A DNA stretch of 64,000 nt from NCBI GenBank assembly GCA_942493325.1, contig OW818689.1:310001-374000 (forward strand), in the 5' to 3' direction. This document shows, one piece after another, positions 37,274-45,727 of the stretch. Position numbers and translations under genes: made by a program. Under the pieces are notes generated by a model that was not told where the DNA came from, ran no database searches, and was given only the letters and a program-made list of their open reading frames with translations. Positions within the stretch are counted from its first letter, which is position 1. Each line of letters begins with the position of its first letter. Source of the DNA: JAAFHB01 sp942493325 (GTDB taxonomy: Bacteria > Bacteroidota > Bacteroidia > Bacteroidales > Prolixibacteraceae).

Positions 37274-38018
37274 TAGAATCAGCCTGCATCTCAATGATTA
37301 CGGCGGTCAGATTATCATGTCTCCTGCCTTTTTGGGTTCCAATCGTATCAATATCATCTGCCAGTTGATTGATAACTGTTTCAACCGGTTGTGCCGGTGA
37401 AACCATTTTTGTCAATTGTGCCTCAGGTACTGCTCCCCAGATGCCATCAGTACAAAGAAGGAAACGATCACCTTCATTATAAGGGAGTGGTTCAGAAACA
37501 GATATTTCTACATCCTCCATTATTCCTACAGCCCTTGTGATAATATTGCTTTTTGGCGAAACCCGGGCCTCCTCTTCGGTCATAATTCCCAACTTTACTG
37601 CTTCAAAAACGACTGAATGATCGAAGGTGCGGTATATAATATTGCCCGACCTGAACTGGTAAATACGACTGTCGCCGACATGAAAACTAATCGCGTGATT
37701 TTCGTTAATCAACAACACCGCGACTGTAGTTCCCATTCCCCGTAGTTTACTGTTATTGCTTTCCCTGAATATTGCTGCATTGGCTTGTGAAATTGCAGAC
37801 AAGATTCCATCAATTGCATTGCATTCCCGGGTTCTTTTTATCTCTTCCAAAATTATGTTTGCCGCCATCTCTGCTGCAATCCTGCCGCCGTTTGCTCCAC
37901 CCATACCGTCACAGACTATAGCAAGTAACCCGAATTGCGTTTCTTCGATCCGGTAGTAGTCCTGATTTTCAGATCGCCCTCCGATCCGGGTGACAGATGC
38001 AATTTTATACTTCTCCAT
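37266..38018 (-). CDS. PP2C-family serine/threonine phosphatase
   Basis: A 250-residue protein matching the stand-alone bacterial PP2C (Stp/PrpC) length. Metal-binding motifs are complete: ENQDYYRIEE (motif 1), VCDGMGGANGG (motif 2), HVGDSRIYQF (motif 8 region), LCTDGIW (Asp), and GRRHDNLTAVII (final DN). It is predicted to dephosphorylate Ser/Thr in cytoplasmic proteins. No kinase gene is adjacent. The VWA gene downstream on the same strand may be a functional partner. The gene is bracketed by two nearly perfect hairpins in inverted orientation. Confidence 0.92.
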   Translation of the reverse strand: MEKYKIASVTRIGGRSENQDYYRIEETQFGLLAIVCDGMGGANGGRIAAEMAANIILEEIKRTRECNAIDGILSAISQANAAIFRESNNSKLRGMGTTVAVLLINENHAISFHVGDSRIYQFRSGNIIYRTFDHSVVFEAVKLGIMTEEEARVSPKSNIITRAVGIMEDVEISVSEPLPYNEGDRFLLCTDGIWGAVPEAQLTKMVSPAQPVETVINQLADDIDTIGTQKGRRHDNLTAVIIEMQADSKC

Positions 38019-38043
38019 TCCTGCCTGGTTATTTAGGGTTTAA

Positions 38044-38076
38044 AGTGATAGTTTCACTCCAAGTGAAACTATCACT
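38044..38076. repeat. 33-bp hairpin upstream of the PP2C gene
   Basis: AGTGATAGTTTCACT pairs perfectly with AGTGAAACTATCACT around a CCA loop. It lies between the PP2C start and the aldo/keto reductase stop, so it may also act as a terminator for the latter. Confidence 0.85.
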
Positions 38077-38089
38077 AATGCAGACTAAA

Positions 38090-39151
38090 CTACGCCCCCA
38101 AATCCCACCTCCTGAAATAGAGGCCCTGCCTGACAATGGGTAAGGTTTTATATTCAATGTCTTTCATCTCCTGCTCACAAAGCGGGGAGAAGCCCGATGC
38201 GATCCGGACGTTTTCTTCAATCTGGGCAACACTGTCCACCCCGATGATTGTCGTACTGACCGGCAGACTCATATTATACGTTAATGCCTCCTGAATGGTA
38301 ATGGTGCCAGGCTTTGTGGTTCTCATACGTTCGTTCTGTTCCTGGGCTGCCGGGGGTATCCACGACGACAGCATCCGGCCACGCGTGGTTACCTTCATAC
38401 CAATAATGGCCATGCCCAGACGCTGAGCTTCAGGAAGCAGATAATTTTTAAAACTCAGATAATGAACATCGGCCGCATTCAGTGCAAGAAGAATCGAGTC
38501 GAAATGATAGCGTTTGATGGCCTCCAGCAGGACAATGGGTTCGAAATGCCCGGTTATGCCAAGGTTTCTCACCATTCCTTCCGACTTCGCTTTTTCGAGT
38601 GCCTTGATCGCACCATTTGGCGCAAATATCTGATTAACCTGGTCCATTGTCTGTACATTGTGAAGCTGCCAGGTGTCGAGATGATCAGTCTGCAGATTCT
38701 TCAGACTCTCCTCAAGCAACCGCATCGAACCATCATAGGTCCGGTCGTGGGTTTTGGAGGAGAGCCATACTTCACCGCGTCTTGATTTCATCACTCTTCC
38801 AATATTCAACTGACTCACCCCTCCTCCGTAAGATGCTGCTGTATCGATGTAATTGACTCCCAGATCAATTGCCCTGTTAATGATTTTCTCCGACTCCTCC
38901 TCCCGGCCTTTGATCTCGATTGTGGCTTGTCCCCCAAGGCTTAATATGCCCACCTTATGCCCCGTTTTTCCCAGCGACCGTGTTGGCATTGCGCTGTAGG
39001 TCTTCGGATTAAACGGGAGATCCTTACCGGAATTCACAGGGATATTACCCGGTTCCGGGTTTGAAGCAAAGGTACTTCCCACAGCTGCTGACGCAGCGGC
39101 AGTTATTCCAACACCCAAAAAAGTGCGACGACTAACATTATAATCTCTCAT
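38090..39151 (-). CDS. TAT-exported aldo/keto reductase
   Basis: A 353-residue protein. The N-terminus SRRTFLGVGITAAASAAVG is a twin-arginine signal, so a folded enzyme with its nicotinamide cofactor would be exported to the periplasm. The AKR barrel starts with MPTRSLGKTGHKVGILSLGG. YIDTAASYGGG holds the catalytic Asp/Tyr pair, SSKTHD the Lys, and TWQLHNV the His. A long stretch is typical of Bacteroidota secreted AKRs near sugar-acid or inositol degradation genes. Substrate not predictable. No operon partner. Confidence 0.87.
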   Translation of the reverse strand: MRDYNVSRRTFLGVGITAAASAAVGSTFASNPEPGNIPVNSGKDLPFNPKTYSAMPTRSLGKTGHKVGILSLGGQATIEIKGREEESEKIINRAIDLGVNYIDTAASYGGGVSQLNIGRVMKSRRGEVWLSSKTHDRTYDGSMRLLEESLKNLQTDHLDTWQLHNVQTMDQVNQIFAPNGAIKALEKAKSEGMVRNLGITGHFEPIVLLEAIKRYHFDSILLALNAADVHYLSFKNYLLPEAQRLGMAIIGMKVTTRGRMLSSWIPPAAQEQNERMRTTKPGTITIQEALTYNMSLPVSTTIIGVDSVAQIEENVRIASGFSPLCEQEMKDIEYKTLPIVRQGLYFRRWDLGA

Positions 39152-39406
39152 GGTATGAAAATTTAGATTGGTGTTTTATTGTAATGCTTAATTTAAAAAC
39201 GATCAGGCGACTACCAAAGTTAATAAAAAAATAAACCCGTAACTATTTCTGCGAAAAAGTGAGTGCAAATTTTAAAATCATATAAACAGCTCCAGAATTC
39301 CGGAATATAAAATCCCTATATCTGGTGCCCGACTATCACTTTCACCCGAGGGTAACAAATCAAGCACTGATTTAGTTGAAATTAATGCACTTACTGACAG
39401 TTCCAA

Positions 39407-40237
39407 TTATTCTGGCTTGGGAGATTTTGGATCAGTTGACGGATTAAACCAGGGAGTTTCCTGTTTTGATTTCGTTTTATGAACCTGGTATCCCTGTTTG
39501 GCTGGGGTGGAAACAGCTTCCTGCCGGAGTTTTTCACCGGTCGGATTTAACATGTCCGGATGATTCATTTCCGGTTCATTGACAAGGTGTGAAACAGGAT
39601 AGGCATTCATTTTTTCGGATGGATAAGGAACGAGAAACCTTAATACATCCGACAATCGGGAGGATGGATTAACCCATTCATTTTCATCTGATTTCGATAA
39701 AATGACGGGCATTCGTTTTACCCCGATGCCTTGCAGCATACTATTCGATGTAGTGGTAATAATTGCAAATGAAGTAGTGATTTCCTTTGTTTCCGGATTC
39801 TGCCACTGGTCGTAAATTGCGGCAAATCCAAAAGGACGGTTTTTATTCTGAAGGAAGACAAGATAAGGTCTGTTTGATGCTGACCATTCATAATAAGCAT
39901 CAGCAATTACGATGCACCGTTGTGATTGAATGGGTTTTTTAAAGGCAGCCTGGAGAAAGATGGATTTTGATCCGTTGTAACAGGGATCGTCCTTGCAGTT
40001 TTTATTCCCTTCCACACGGGCAGTTAGTAAATTCATAGGTTTTGACACGAAATAAGGGGTCATTCCGAATGTAAAAACCACGAGTGTATTTGGATGCTCA
40101 CTTGTTATCACGCAGGCATTCTGTCCCCCTGAAACGGCGAAAGATTTTGGAATCTCTTCCTGATTCTGACCGAAGCGGACATTGAAACGGGTTTCTATAG
40201 TTTGAAGGTTGCTCACCAGCACGAATTTACAGCACAT
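39407..40237 (-). CDS. SRAP/HMCES-type protein with altered active-site positions
   Basis: A 276-residue member of the SOS-response-associated peptidase family, which forms a DNA-protein crosslink at abasic sites through Cys2. Cys2 is present (MCCKF) and the Glu is present (ADAYYEWS). The family's NARxE is TARVE here, and the HxRMP-type histidine position reads GVKRMPVIL. So the Asn and His that assist catalysis appear replaced, although alignment by eye may be off by a few residues. The C-terminal tail (SKQETPWFNPSTDPKSPKPE) is disordered. A single gene, no visible LexA-type control. Confidence 0.8.
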   Translation of the reverse strand: MCCKFVLVSNLQTIETRFNVRFGQNQEEIPKSFAVSGGQNACVITSEHPNTLVVFTFGMTPYFVSKPMNLLTARVEGNKNCKDDPCYNGSKSIFLQAAFKKPIQSQRCIVIADAYYEWSASNRPYLVFLQNKNRPFGFAAIYDQWQNPETKEITTSFAIITTTSNSMLQGIGVKRMPVILSKSDENEWVNPSSRLSDVLRFLVPYPSEKMNAYPVSHLVNEPEMNHPDMLNPTGEKLRQEAVSTPAKQGYQVHKTKSKQETPWFNPSTDPKSPKPE

Positions 40238-40382
40238 GATTATATTTTGATCGTTAATTTGATCGTAATATAATCTTTTTTGTCAGCGATGGAGTGTAAA
40301 AGGAGCTGGAATTCCTTTTTAATTTATTGGTGGTTTAGACCTGTTTATGAAATCGGCAGTTAAACAGACAGAATTTTTGTTT

Positions 40383-40694
40383 TTATTTACTTTTGGGTGA
40401 AGGCGCCAAAAGGCCAGCCAACGCGCCTATTGCACCCGAAGCAATGGCTGTAAACAGGGTGGTTACAGATGGATCAATTGAGTCATTGGTTATCGATAAT
40501 ATAACTATTCCAATGATTACCAGCAGAACGGCAGCGCCCAGCGAACCCACAATCATACGGTAAACAAAAGTATCAGGTAGTTCTTCATTTAATTGTTGGC
40601 TCGCTTTTACGGGATCATCTTTAAAATCCTGTTGAAGTTTCGGATTAATCGCCATCTCAGTTTTCAGGTCGTCAAGGGTTTGAATTTTTATCAT
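40383..40694 (-). CDS. Hypothetical two-helix membrane protein
   Basis: A 103-residue protein when started at MIKIQTLDDLKTEMAINPKL (40694), which gives a natural N-terminus. A further upstream ATG at 40757 would add 21 basic residues. The soluble helical N-terminus (NPKLQQDFKDDPVKASQQL) recalls Nif11-like leader or short helical domains. Two membrane segments follow (VGSLGAAVLLVIIGIVILS and TLFTAIASGAIGALAGLLA). The function is unknown. I see no partner gene. Confidence 0.6.
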   Translation of the reverse strand: MIKIQTLDDLKTEMAINPKLQQDFKDDPVKASQQLNEELPDTFVYRMIVGSLGAAVLLVIIGIVILSITNDSIDPSVTTLFTAIASGAIGALAGLLAPSPKSK

Positions 40695-40858
40695 GACTTT
40701 AGTTATTAAAGATTTTTCATGTTTTCCAAAATAGATTTCAGCGGGTTTACGAATCAATCCGGATATAGTTTCCGATTTGCTTTAATATTTCCTGACCATC
40801 ACTTATAATATGAACGAATCCGCGAAATCTATTTTAAATCCGTGAAATCCTTTAACCA

Positions 40859-42442
40859 TTATTTGATTTCAACCAGACTATAATTTCCGGAATGAAGAAC
40901 ATTTTTACCTTTTATGAATGATTGCAACGAATCGTTTCGCTCAATTGATTTATTCCAAAGAAATATTAATGCTGGTTTTTTAAGGGGGGAATGAATTTCG
41001 TACAAATCGTGCATTTTTAACATTTTGGGAATAACTCCCAGGTATATATCCAGGTTATCACCCCTGCTTAATTCGCAGTAGTAATAGTTTGAAGCGGCTT
41101 CGCCGGCAGCAATTTGTTTGGCATCATTGCATAATTCGCCAAGGCCGATAAAGGAATTATATCGTGGTATTGCAAAAGAAACTGAAAAAGTAGCAAGAAG
41201 CAATCCAAGGCTCATCATTATAATGGCGGGATTTAATCTTCCGGAAAAGAGGGTTCTTATTGTTTGTATCCCGGTGACCGATAAGATCAAAGCTGTAATA
41301 ACGATCATTGGTGAAATACCAATGCCATTGGTATGAATGAACTGCTTCGCAATAAATACCGCAGGCAGTGCCATACTCAGTAATCCTGCGGGTACTCCTG
41401 CCAAAAATAATATCCAGAAGGGCGAGCCTTGTCGTGGAATCCAGAGTATGGTTAGGTATATAAAAAAGGGAAGGGCAGGAAGCATATAAACGGCCAGTTT
41501 GGCACTGAAAATGGATAAACACATAAAGGTTGAAAGTCCGGTTACCACGAAAAAAAGTTCCAATTCTGTAAGGGTTGATCTCATTTTTAATCTCCTTACT
41601 ATAACGCCTGCGGTCAACAATGACCAGGGAGCCAATACATACCAGATTGTTTCCACATAATAGTAAAATGGAGCTTTGTGATGGAATGAATTTACAGCCC
41701 GGTGAATTGTTTGATTAAACAAAAGATTATCAAGATAAAGAATACCTCCCTCTGCATACACTGCTGCAAACCATGGCAGGCATAATACGATCAGCACAGT
41801 TAATGTCTTCAGGCCCCAATATCTTCCGGCAGATTTTATTTTCCCTGAGAAAAGCAGAAAAACGATTGTGGAAACCAGCGGAATAATAAAACCCAAAGGA
41901 CCTTTGGTAAATATGGCCATAAAAATGTAAAATGGAAAAAGAAAGCTGTCCCAGGTTCGGGCTGTGCCACTATAAATTTTAAAAAATGTGTAGAGAGACA
42001 ACACGATAAACATGCTCATCAGCATATCCATCCTCAGAACCAGGGATGATCCAATAAAATAAACGCTGGTGATCAGCATTAACTGCCCCGCAAGTCGCTG
42101 GTTTTCCGACAGCCTGTTTTTTACCCATTGATCCAGTACATAAACCACAACCAATGCGGGAATTAATGAAAATAAACCCAGGAAAAGCAGGTTGTGATAT
42201 CCAAAGAATAATTTCCCGGCCATTACTATCCAGATGTAAAGCGGAGGCTTGTCGGCATAAGGTATTCCATGGTTAGAAAAGGTAAAAAAAGAACCGTTGC
42301 GTAACGCTTCATCTGCTATACTCAGGTATCGTAACTCATTTTCGGGAGTGAAGTCACGGAAGATAAAAATGGGCATAACGATCAGCGCAAAGAGGAGATA
42401 CCTCGATAATGTGCGTGATAAAAGATAGTTAAGAATTTTCAT
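40859..42442 (-). CDS. GT39/ArnT-type membrane glycosyltransferase
   Basis: A 527-residue integral membrane protein when started at MKILNYLLSRTLSRY (42442). The longer frame up to 42592 overlaps a different small gene and is not used. DFTPENELRYLSIADEAL contains the periplasmic Asp-Glu pair, and YADKPPLYIW the conserved loop of the PMT/ArnT family. Ten or more hydrophobic segments follow. The family transfers sugars from polyprenyl-phosphate to lipid A or proteins. A truncated LABNT-domain gene lies seven bases upstream, the usual neighbour of this type of transferase in Bacteroidota. Confidence 0.85.
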   Translation of the reverse strand: MKILNYLLSRTLSRYLLFALIVMPIFIFRDFTPENELRYLSIADEALRNGSFFTFSNHGIPYADKPPLYIWIVMAGKLFFGYHNLLFLGLFSLIPALVVVYVLDQWVKNRLSENQRLAGQLMLITSVYFIGSSLVLRMDMLMSMFIVLSLYTFFKIYSGTARTWDSFLFPFYIFMAIFTKGPLGFIIPLVSTIVFLLFSGKIKSAGRYWGLKTLTVLIVLCLPWFAAVYAEGGILYLDNLLFNQTIHRAVNSFHHKAPFYYYVETIWYVLAPWSLLTAGVIVRRLKMRSTLTELELFFVVTGLSTFMCLSIFSAKLAVYMLPALPFFIYLTILWIPRQGSPFWILFLAGVPAGLLSMALPAVFIAKQFIHTNGIGISPMIVITALILSVTGIQTIRTLFSGRLNPAIIMMSLGLLLATFSVSFAIPRYNSFIGLGELCNDAKQIAAGEAASNYYYCELSRGDNLDIYLGVIPKMLKMHDLYEIHSPLKKPALIFLWNKSIERNDSLQSFIKGKNVLHSGNYSLVEIK

Positions 42443-42449
42443 CTGTTGT

Positions 42450-42605
42450 TTATCTTTTTGTAAATGAATATATTGCGTGAATAGGCAATAAAACCCAGTA
42501 AATTGTCGGTGAAAGTACCTTTCTTGCATGTTCAGAAAGAACCCATTGAATAAGCGTTCGGGCAAAGAAGAGCGCTTGTGATACGATGCCAATAATGAAG
42601 ATCAT
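42450..42605 (-). pseudogene. Truncated lipid-A-disaccharide synthase N-terminal (LABNT) domain gene
   Basis: The frame MIFIIGIVSQALFFARTLIQ then WVLSEHARKVLSPTIYW is a clear LABNT domain. This domain makes a small membrane protein of about 90-100 residues in this phylum. Here it ends after 51 residues with an unrelated tail (PIHAIYSFTKR). The second half, normally two more membrane helices, is gone. It directly precedes the GT39-type gene and is probably its decayed operon partner. Confidence 0.65.
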
Positions 42606-42778
42606 AATTCTTCAGTATTAATTTCAGTATTTATGCTTAACGTTTGACGATCAAAAAAGTTACCAGACTGAATTTAACCATTATTCCTTTGGGTTTAAAT
42701 TTACTGATACACGGCTCCATTTTTTTCGGAATTAATAAAAATTTATCCGGCGTAAAGAATTAAACTTTAAAGAATTAG

Positions 42779-42786
42779 TATATTTG
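42779..42786 (+). promoter_or_regulatory. -7 element TATATTTG
   Basis: A perfect TAnnTTTG 28 bases upstream of the ATG at 42814. Transcription would begin near 42793, so an ATG at 42784 cannot be the start. Confidence 0.5.
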
Positions 42787-42813
42787 TGTATACTAATTTT
42801 AAAAATGTACCAT

Positions 42814-43470
42814 ATGAAAAAGTTACTTGTTTTAATCGTATGTTTTTATTGTACCTCTTTTGCATTTGCACAATTTGAAGGTGCAAAACAAATCTTTGAA
42901 AGTCCAAAACTGACATCTGAAATAGCAACTCATAAAACAGTGGCTATTGTTCCGTTTACTACAAAAATAACTTACCGGAAACAACCCAAAAATTTTAATG
43001 CTGAAGCAAACCGCGATCAGGAAATGGCCTTGTCAAAATCGATTCAGAATAGTCTTTATACCTTTTTACTGCGCAAAGCCGATAATTATACCGTGTCTTT
43101 TCAGGACGTCAATAAAACCAATATTTTATTGAAAAAGGCCGGAATGGAAGGTAAAATGGATGAATTTACGGCCGATGAAGTGGCCAGGGCGCTTGAGGTT
43201 GATGCCATTCTTGGAGGCGTTTTTGAAACCGAACAGACTAAATCGGAATCGGGTGCAATCGTATCTGCAATAGCATTTGGCGGCCTTGGCGGAAAAACAG
43301 GCACAGGAACATTAACTTTAACAATCTACAATGGTAAGGACGGGGAACTGCTGTATCGTTTTTTTAAGACCATGGACGATAATATAGCTTCATCAACAGA
43401 TGATTTAGTTGAAAGAATGATGCGAAAGGTTTCCAGGAAATTTCCTTATCAGAATCCATCAGCAAAATAA
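42814..43470 (+). CDS. Secreted protein of unknown function, CsgG-like pattern
   Basis: A 218-residue exported protein. The start at 42814 gives a standard signal peptide (MKKLLVLIVCFYCTSFAFAQ). The mature part reads KTVAIVPFTTKITY, SKSIQNSLYTFLLRK and ALEVDAILGGVFE. This order, of a strand with P-F, then a helix, then a VDAIL/GG strand, recalls CsgG/GNA1162-type periplasmic proteins. No lipobox is seen. It precedes the DUF4231/TIR pair by 90 bases and may be transcribed with it. Confidence 0.6.
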   Translation: MKKLLVLIVCFYCTSFAFAQFEGAKQIFESPKLTSEIATHKTVAIVPFTTKITYRKQPKNFNAEANRDQEMALSKSIQNSLYTFLLRKADNYTVSFQDVNKTNILLKKAGMEGKMDEFTADEVARALEVDAILGGVFETEQTKSESGAIVSAIAFGGLGGKTGTGTLTLTIYNGKDGELLYRFFKTMDDNIASSTDDLVERMMRKVSRKFPYQNPSAK

Positions 43471-43559
43471 CATTTAATACTTTGTGTTATTATCTTCGTA
43501 TTGATTAACTGAATATCCGCATCTTTTGACTTTGTTCTTCATACTAAAATTTACTCACT

Positions 43560-44000
43560 ATGAACGAACAGGAATATTTGGAAAGTCGTGTCCAGGATCA
43601 GATTGATTGGTATGACAAAAAAAGCGCCTGGCATAAGAAATTGTTTATGCGCCTAAAAACAACGGAGACATTTCTTGCCTTGCTGATTCCACTGCTGACC
43701 GGCTATATCACAACCGAAATGGTAGGACTCAAAGTTATAGTTGGACTAATCGGAATTGTTGTGGCTGCTATTGCAAGCCTGATAACGCTCTATAAATTCC
43801 AGGAGAACTGGATTGAATACCGCACAATAGCTGAATCGTTGAAGCATGAAAAATTTCTGTATATTACAAAATCAGGACCTTACAAGGAGAGTTCGTCATT
43901 CCCGTTATTTGTAGAACGGATTGAAAGTTTTATATCGAAAGAAAATTCACAATGGGCTTCCTATATCAGACCCAAACAAAATGAAAACCAGGATGAATGA
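43560..44000 (+). CDS. DUF4231 (SLATT-like) two-helix membrane protein
   Basis: A 146-residue protein. A charged helical N-terminus (YLESRVQDQIDWYDKKSAWH) is followed by two membrane segments, ETFLALLIPLLTGYI and KVIVGLIGIVVAAIASLITL. The C-terminal helix (ENWIEYRTIAESLKHEKFLY) is characteristic of DUF4231, a member of the SLATT superfamily. SLATT proteins are predicted pore-forming effectors in nucleotide-based immunity and are usually linked to a sensor or nucleotide-producing enzyme. Here the next gene overlaps by eight bases and encodes a TIR protein, which fits such a unit. The pore role is inferred. Confidence 0.82.
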   Translation: MNEQEYLESRVQDQIDWYDKKSAWHKKLFMRLKTTETFLALLIPLLTGYITTEMVGLKVIVGLIGIVVAAIASLITLYKFQENWIEYRTIAESLKHEKFLYITKSGPYKESSSFPLFVERIESFISKENSQWASYIRPKQNENQDE

Positions 44001-45561
44001 TCGGATTTTTGTTAGTTATAACCGACAGGATTCTAAATTTGCATTAAAACTTGCCGATGATCTTGCCGCTCAGGGAATAAATGTCTGGATCGATCAACGA
44101 AGTATTACTCCCGGAAACCGGTGGGATCTTGAAATCGAAAAGGCATTATCAAATGCTGAGATTGTTCTTGTCGTTCTTTCACCCCATGCGGTGGCCTCGG
44201 ATAATGTGCTCGACGAAGTATCGTTCGCTATAGATGCTCACAAACGAATTATTCCGATTATTGCCCAGGAATGCACTATTCCCTTCCGGCTCAGACGATT
44301 TCAATATATTGAGTTCAGCCAGAATTATACGTTAGGTTTACAAAGTCTTCTGGTTGAAATTAAACACGAACAGGGAACTCTTCCTGTGACTTCGGAAAAA
44401 GACCGGAAGCAGAAAAAATTTTCCGCGTTTAAGAAATATGCTTTACCTCTTTTAGGTATACTTTTGATTATCATAGTTGTAGCTGTGCTGAATTTAAAAA
44501 AGGATACGGGTGGAGTCATAATTAAGGATTTGTATTCAGATGAAGCGATGAATGTTACTTCCTCTGTTGAACCCGCTGCGATTCGTGCAGGTGAACAGGC
44601 CGAAGTGAACGTAACAGTACGCACTGCCCGGGGAGAGCCGGTAGCGGGTGCAAATGTTGAAATTGGCATGGGTGGTGGCACCTTTACCACAAGTGGATCA
44701 ACAACAGAATCGGGTACGACGAATGAAAATGGTTTTTTTGCAACACGCTGGATATCACCTCCAACGGCAGGAGCCGAATACGGAGGCTATGTTACTGTGC
44801 ATAAAGAGGGATTTGCAGAGGGTAAAAGCGATTTTAGTATCCGCATCACCCCGTTAACAAAAGATCAGAATCAGCAATCAGACAAAACAACCTCTAAGTC
44901 GGAGCTGATTAAGGTGACCAGTACCGTCTTGACCGCAATCAGTTTACCAGGCGAAGAGTCAGCAATCATGGTGGTGGCACTCACATCGCAGGGGGCCCCT
45001 GTTGCCGAAGCAAACGTTGAAATAGCCATGGGAGGGGGCTGGTTTAAAGGCAGCGGAACAACCACCGTAACAGGCAAAACCAATACCCATGGTATCTTCC
45101 TGACCCGATGGCGCGCTCCCAATCCGGCAGCGGCCGGATACGAAGGCACTGTAAAAGTTCGCAAAGATGGGTTCACGGAAGGAATGAGCGATTTTACAAT
45201 CAGTATCACCCAGGCGAACAATGGTCCCTCCGGAGTTAGTCAGTTGACAGCCACAAATGTCACCTGCACAGCATCACCAGATTCTGTTTCAGCAGGCGAA
45301 CAAACGGAGCTGAAAGTAATTGCCCTTTCTTCACAGGGTACTCCGGTGAGCGATGCAATGGTTGAGATCAGAATGGGAGGAGGGTTGTTTGCAGGCAGCG
45401 GATCGACCACTGAACTGGGCAGAACCGATGCAAATGGAATCTTTACCACACGCTGGAAAGCTCCCAAGCCGGCAGCAGCGGGCTACGGCGTAAGTGTAAC
45501 CGTTAAAAAAACAGGGTATTCAGAAGGTAAAAGCGAACTCACAATAACGATTATAAACTAA
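43993..45561 (+). CDS. TIR-transmembrane-triple Ig-like repeat protein
   Basis: A 522-residue protein from the ATG at 43993 (an ATG at 43981 is also possible). Residues 3-125 are a TIR domain: RIFVSYNRQDSKFALKLADD, then NVWIDQR, then WDLEIEKAL with Glu47 in the place of the NADase catalytic Glu, and DEVSFAID. Residues 149-167 are one membrane helix (ALPLLGILLIIIVVAVLNL) after a basic stretch, so the TIR domain is cytoplasmic. Three repeats of about 100 residues follow (from about 186, 305 and 418). Each holds AGE-x, VEI-x-MGGG and a GxxTTxW-like strand, matching bacterial Ig-like (Big) domains on the periplasmic side. The start overlaps the DUF4231 stop. The layout suggests outside sensing with TIR output inside. 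Confidence 0.82.
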   Translation: MNDRIFVSYNRQDSKFALKLADDLAAQGINVWIDQRSITPGNRWDLEIEKALSNAEIVLVVLSPHAVASDNVLDEVSFAIDAHKRIIPIIAQECTIPFRLRRFQYIEFSQNYTLGLQSLLVEIKHEQGTLPVTSEKDRKQKKFSAFKKYALPLLGILLIIIVVAVLNLKKDTGGVIIKDLYSDEAMNVTSSVEPAAIRAGEQAEVNVTVRTARGEPVAGANVEIGMGGGTFTTSGSTTESGTTNENGFFATRWISPPTAGAEYGGYVTVHKEGFAEGKSDFSIRITPLTKDQNQQSDKTTSKSELIKVTSTVLTAISLPGEESAIMVVALTSQGAPVAEANVEIAMGGGWFKGSGTTTVTGKTNTHGIFLTRWRAPNPAAAGYEGTVKVRKDGFTEGMSDFTISITQANNGPSGVSQLTATNVTCTASPDSVSAGEQTELKVIALSSQGTPVSDAMVEIRMGGGLFAGSGSTTELGRTDANGIFTTRWKAPKPAAAGYGVSVTVKKTGYSEGKSELTITIIN

Positions 45562-45727
45562 GGCCAATGATTCAATACATCAAATGGTTGTGATCAGCGA
45601 ACGGCGATGGATTTCCTGGAATAACACTCTCGTCGCCACGGTAAATCCCATTTTTGATGGCTGTTGTATTTCCTTTTAAGAAGGACCAAGCAAATCTCAG
45701 ATTTTAGATTATTCAGAATGACCCTGC

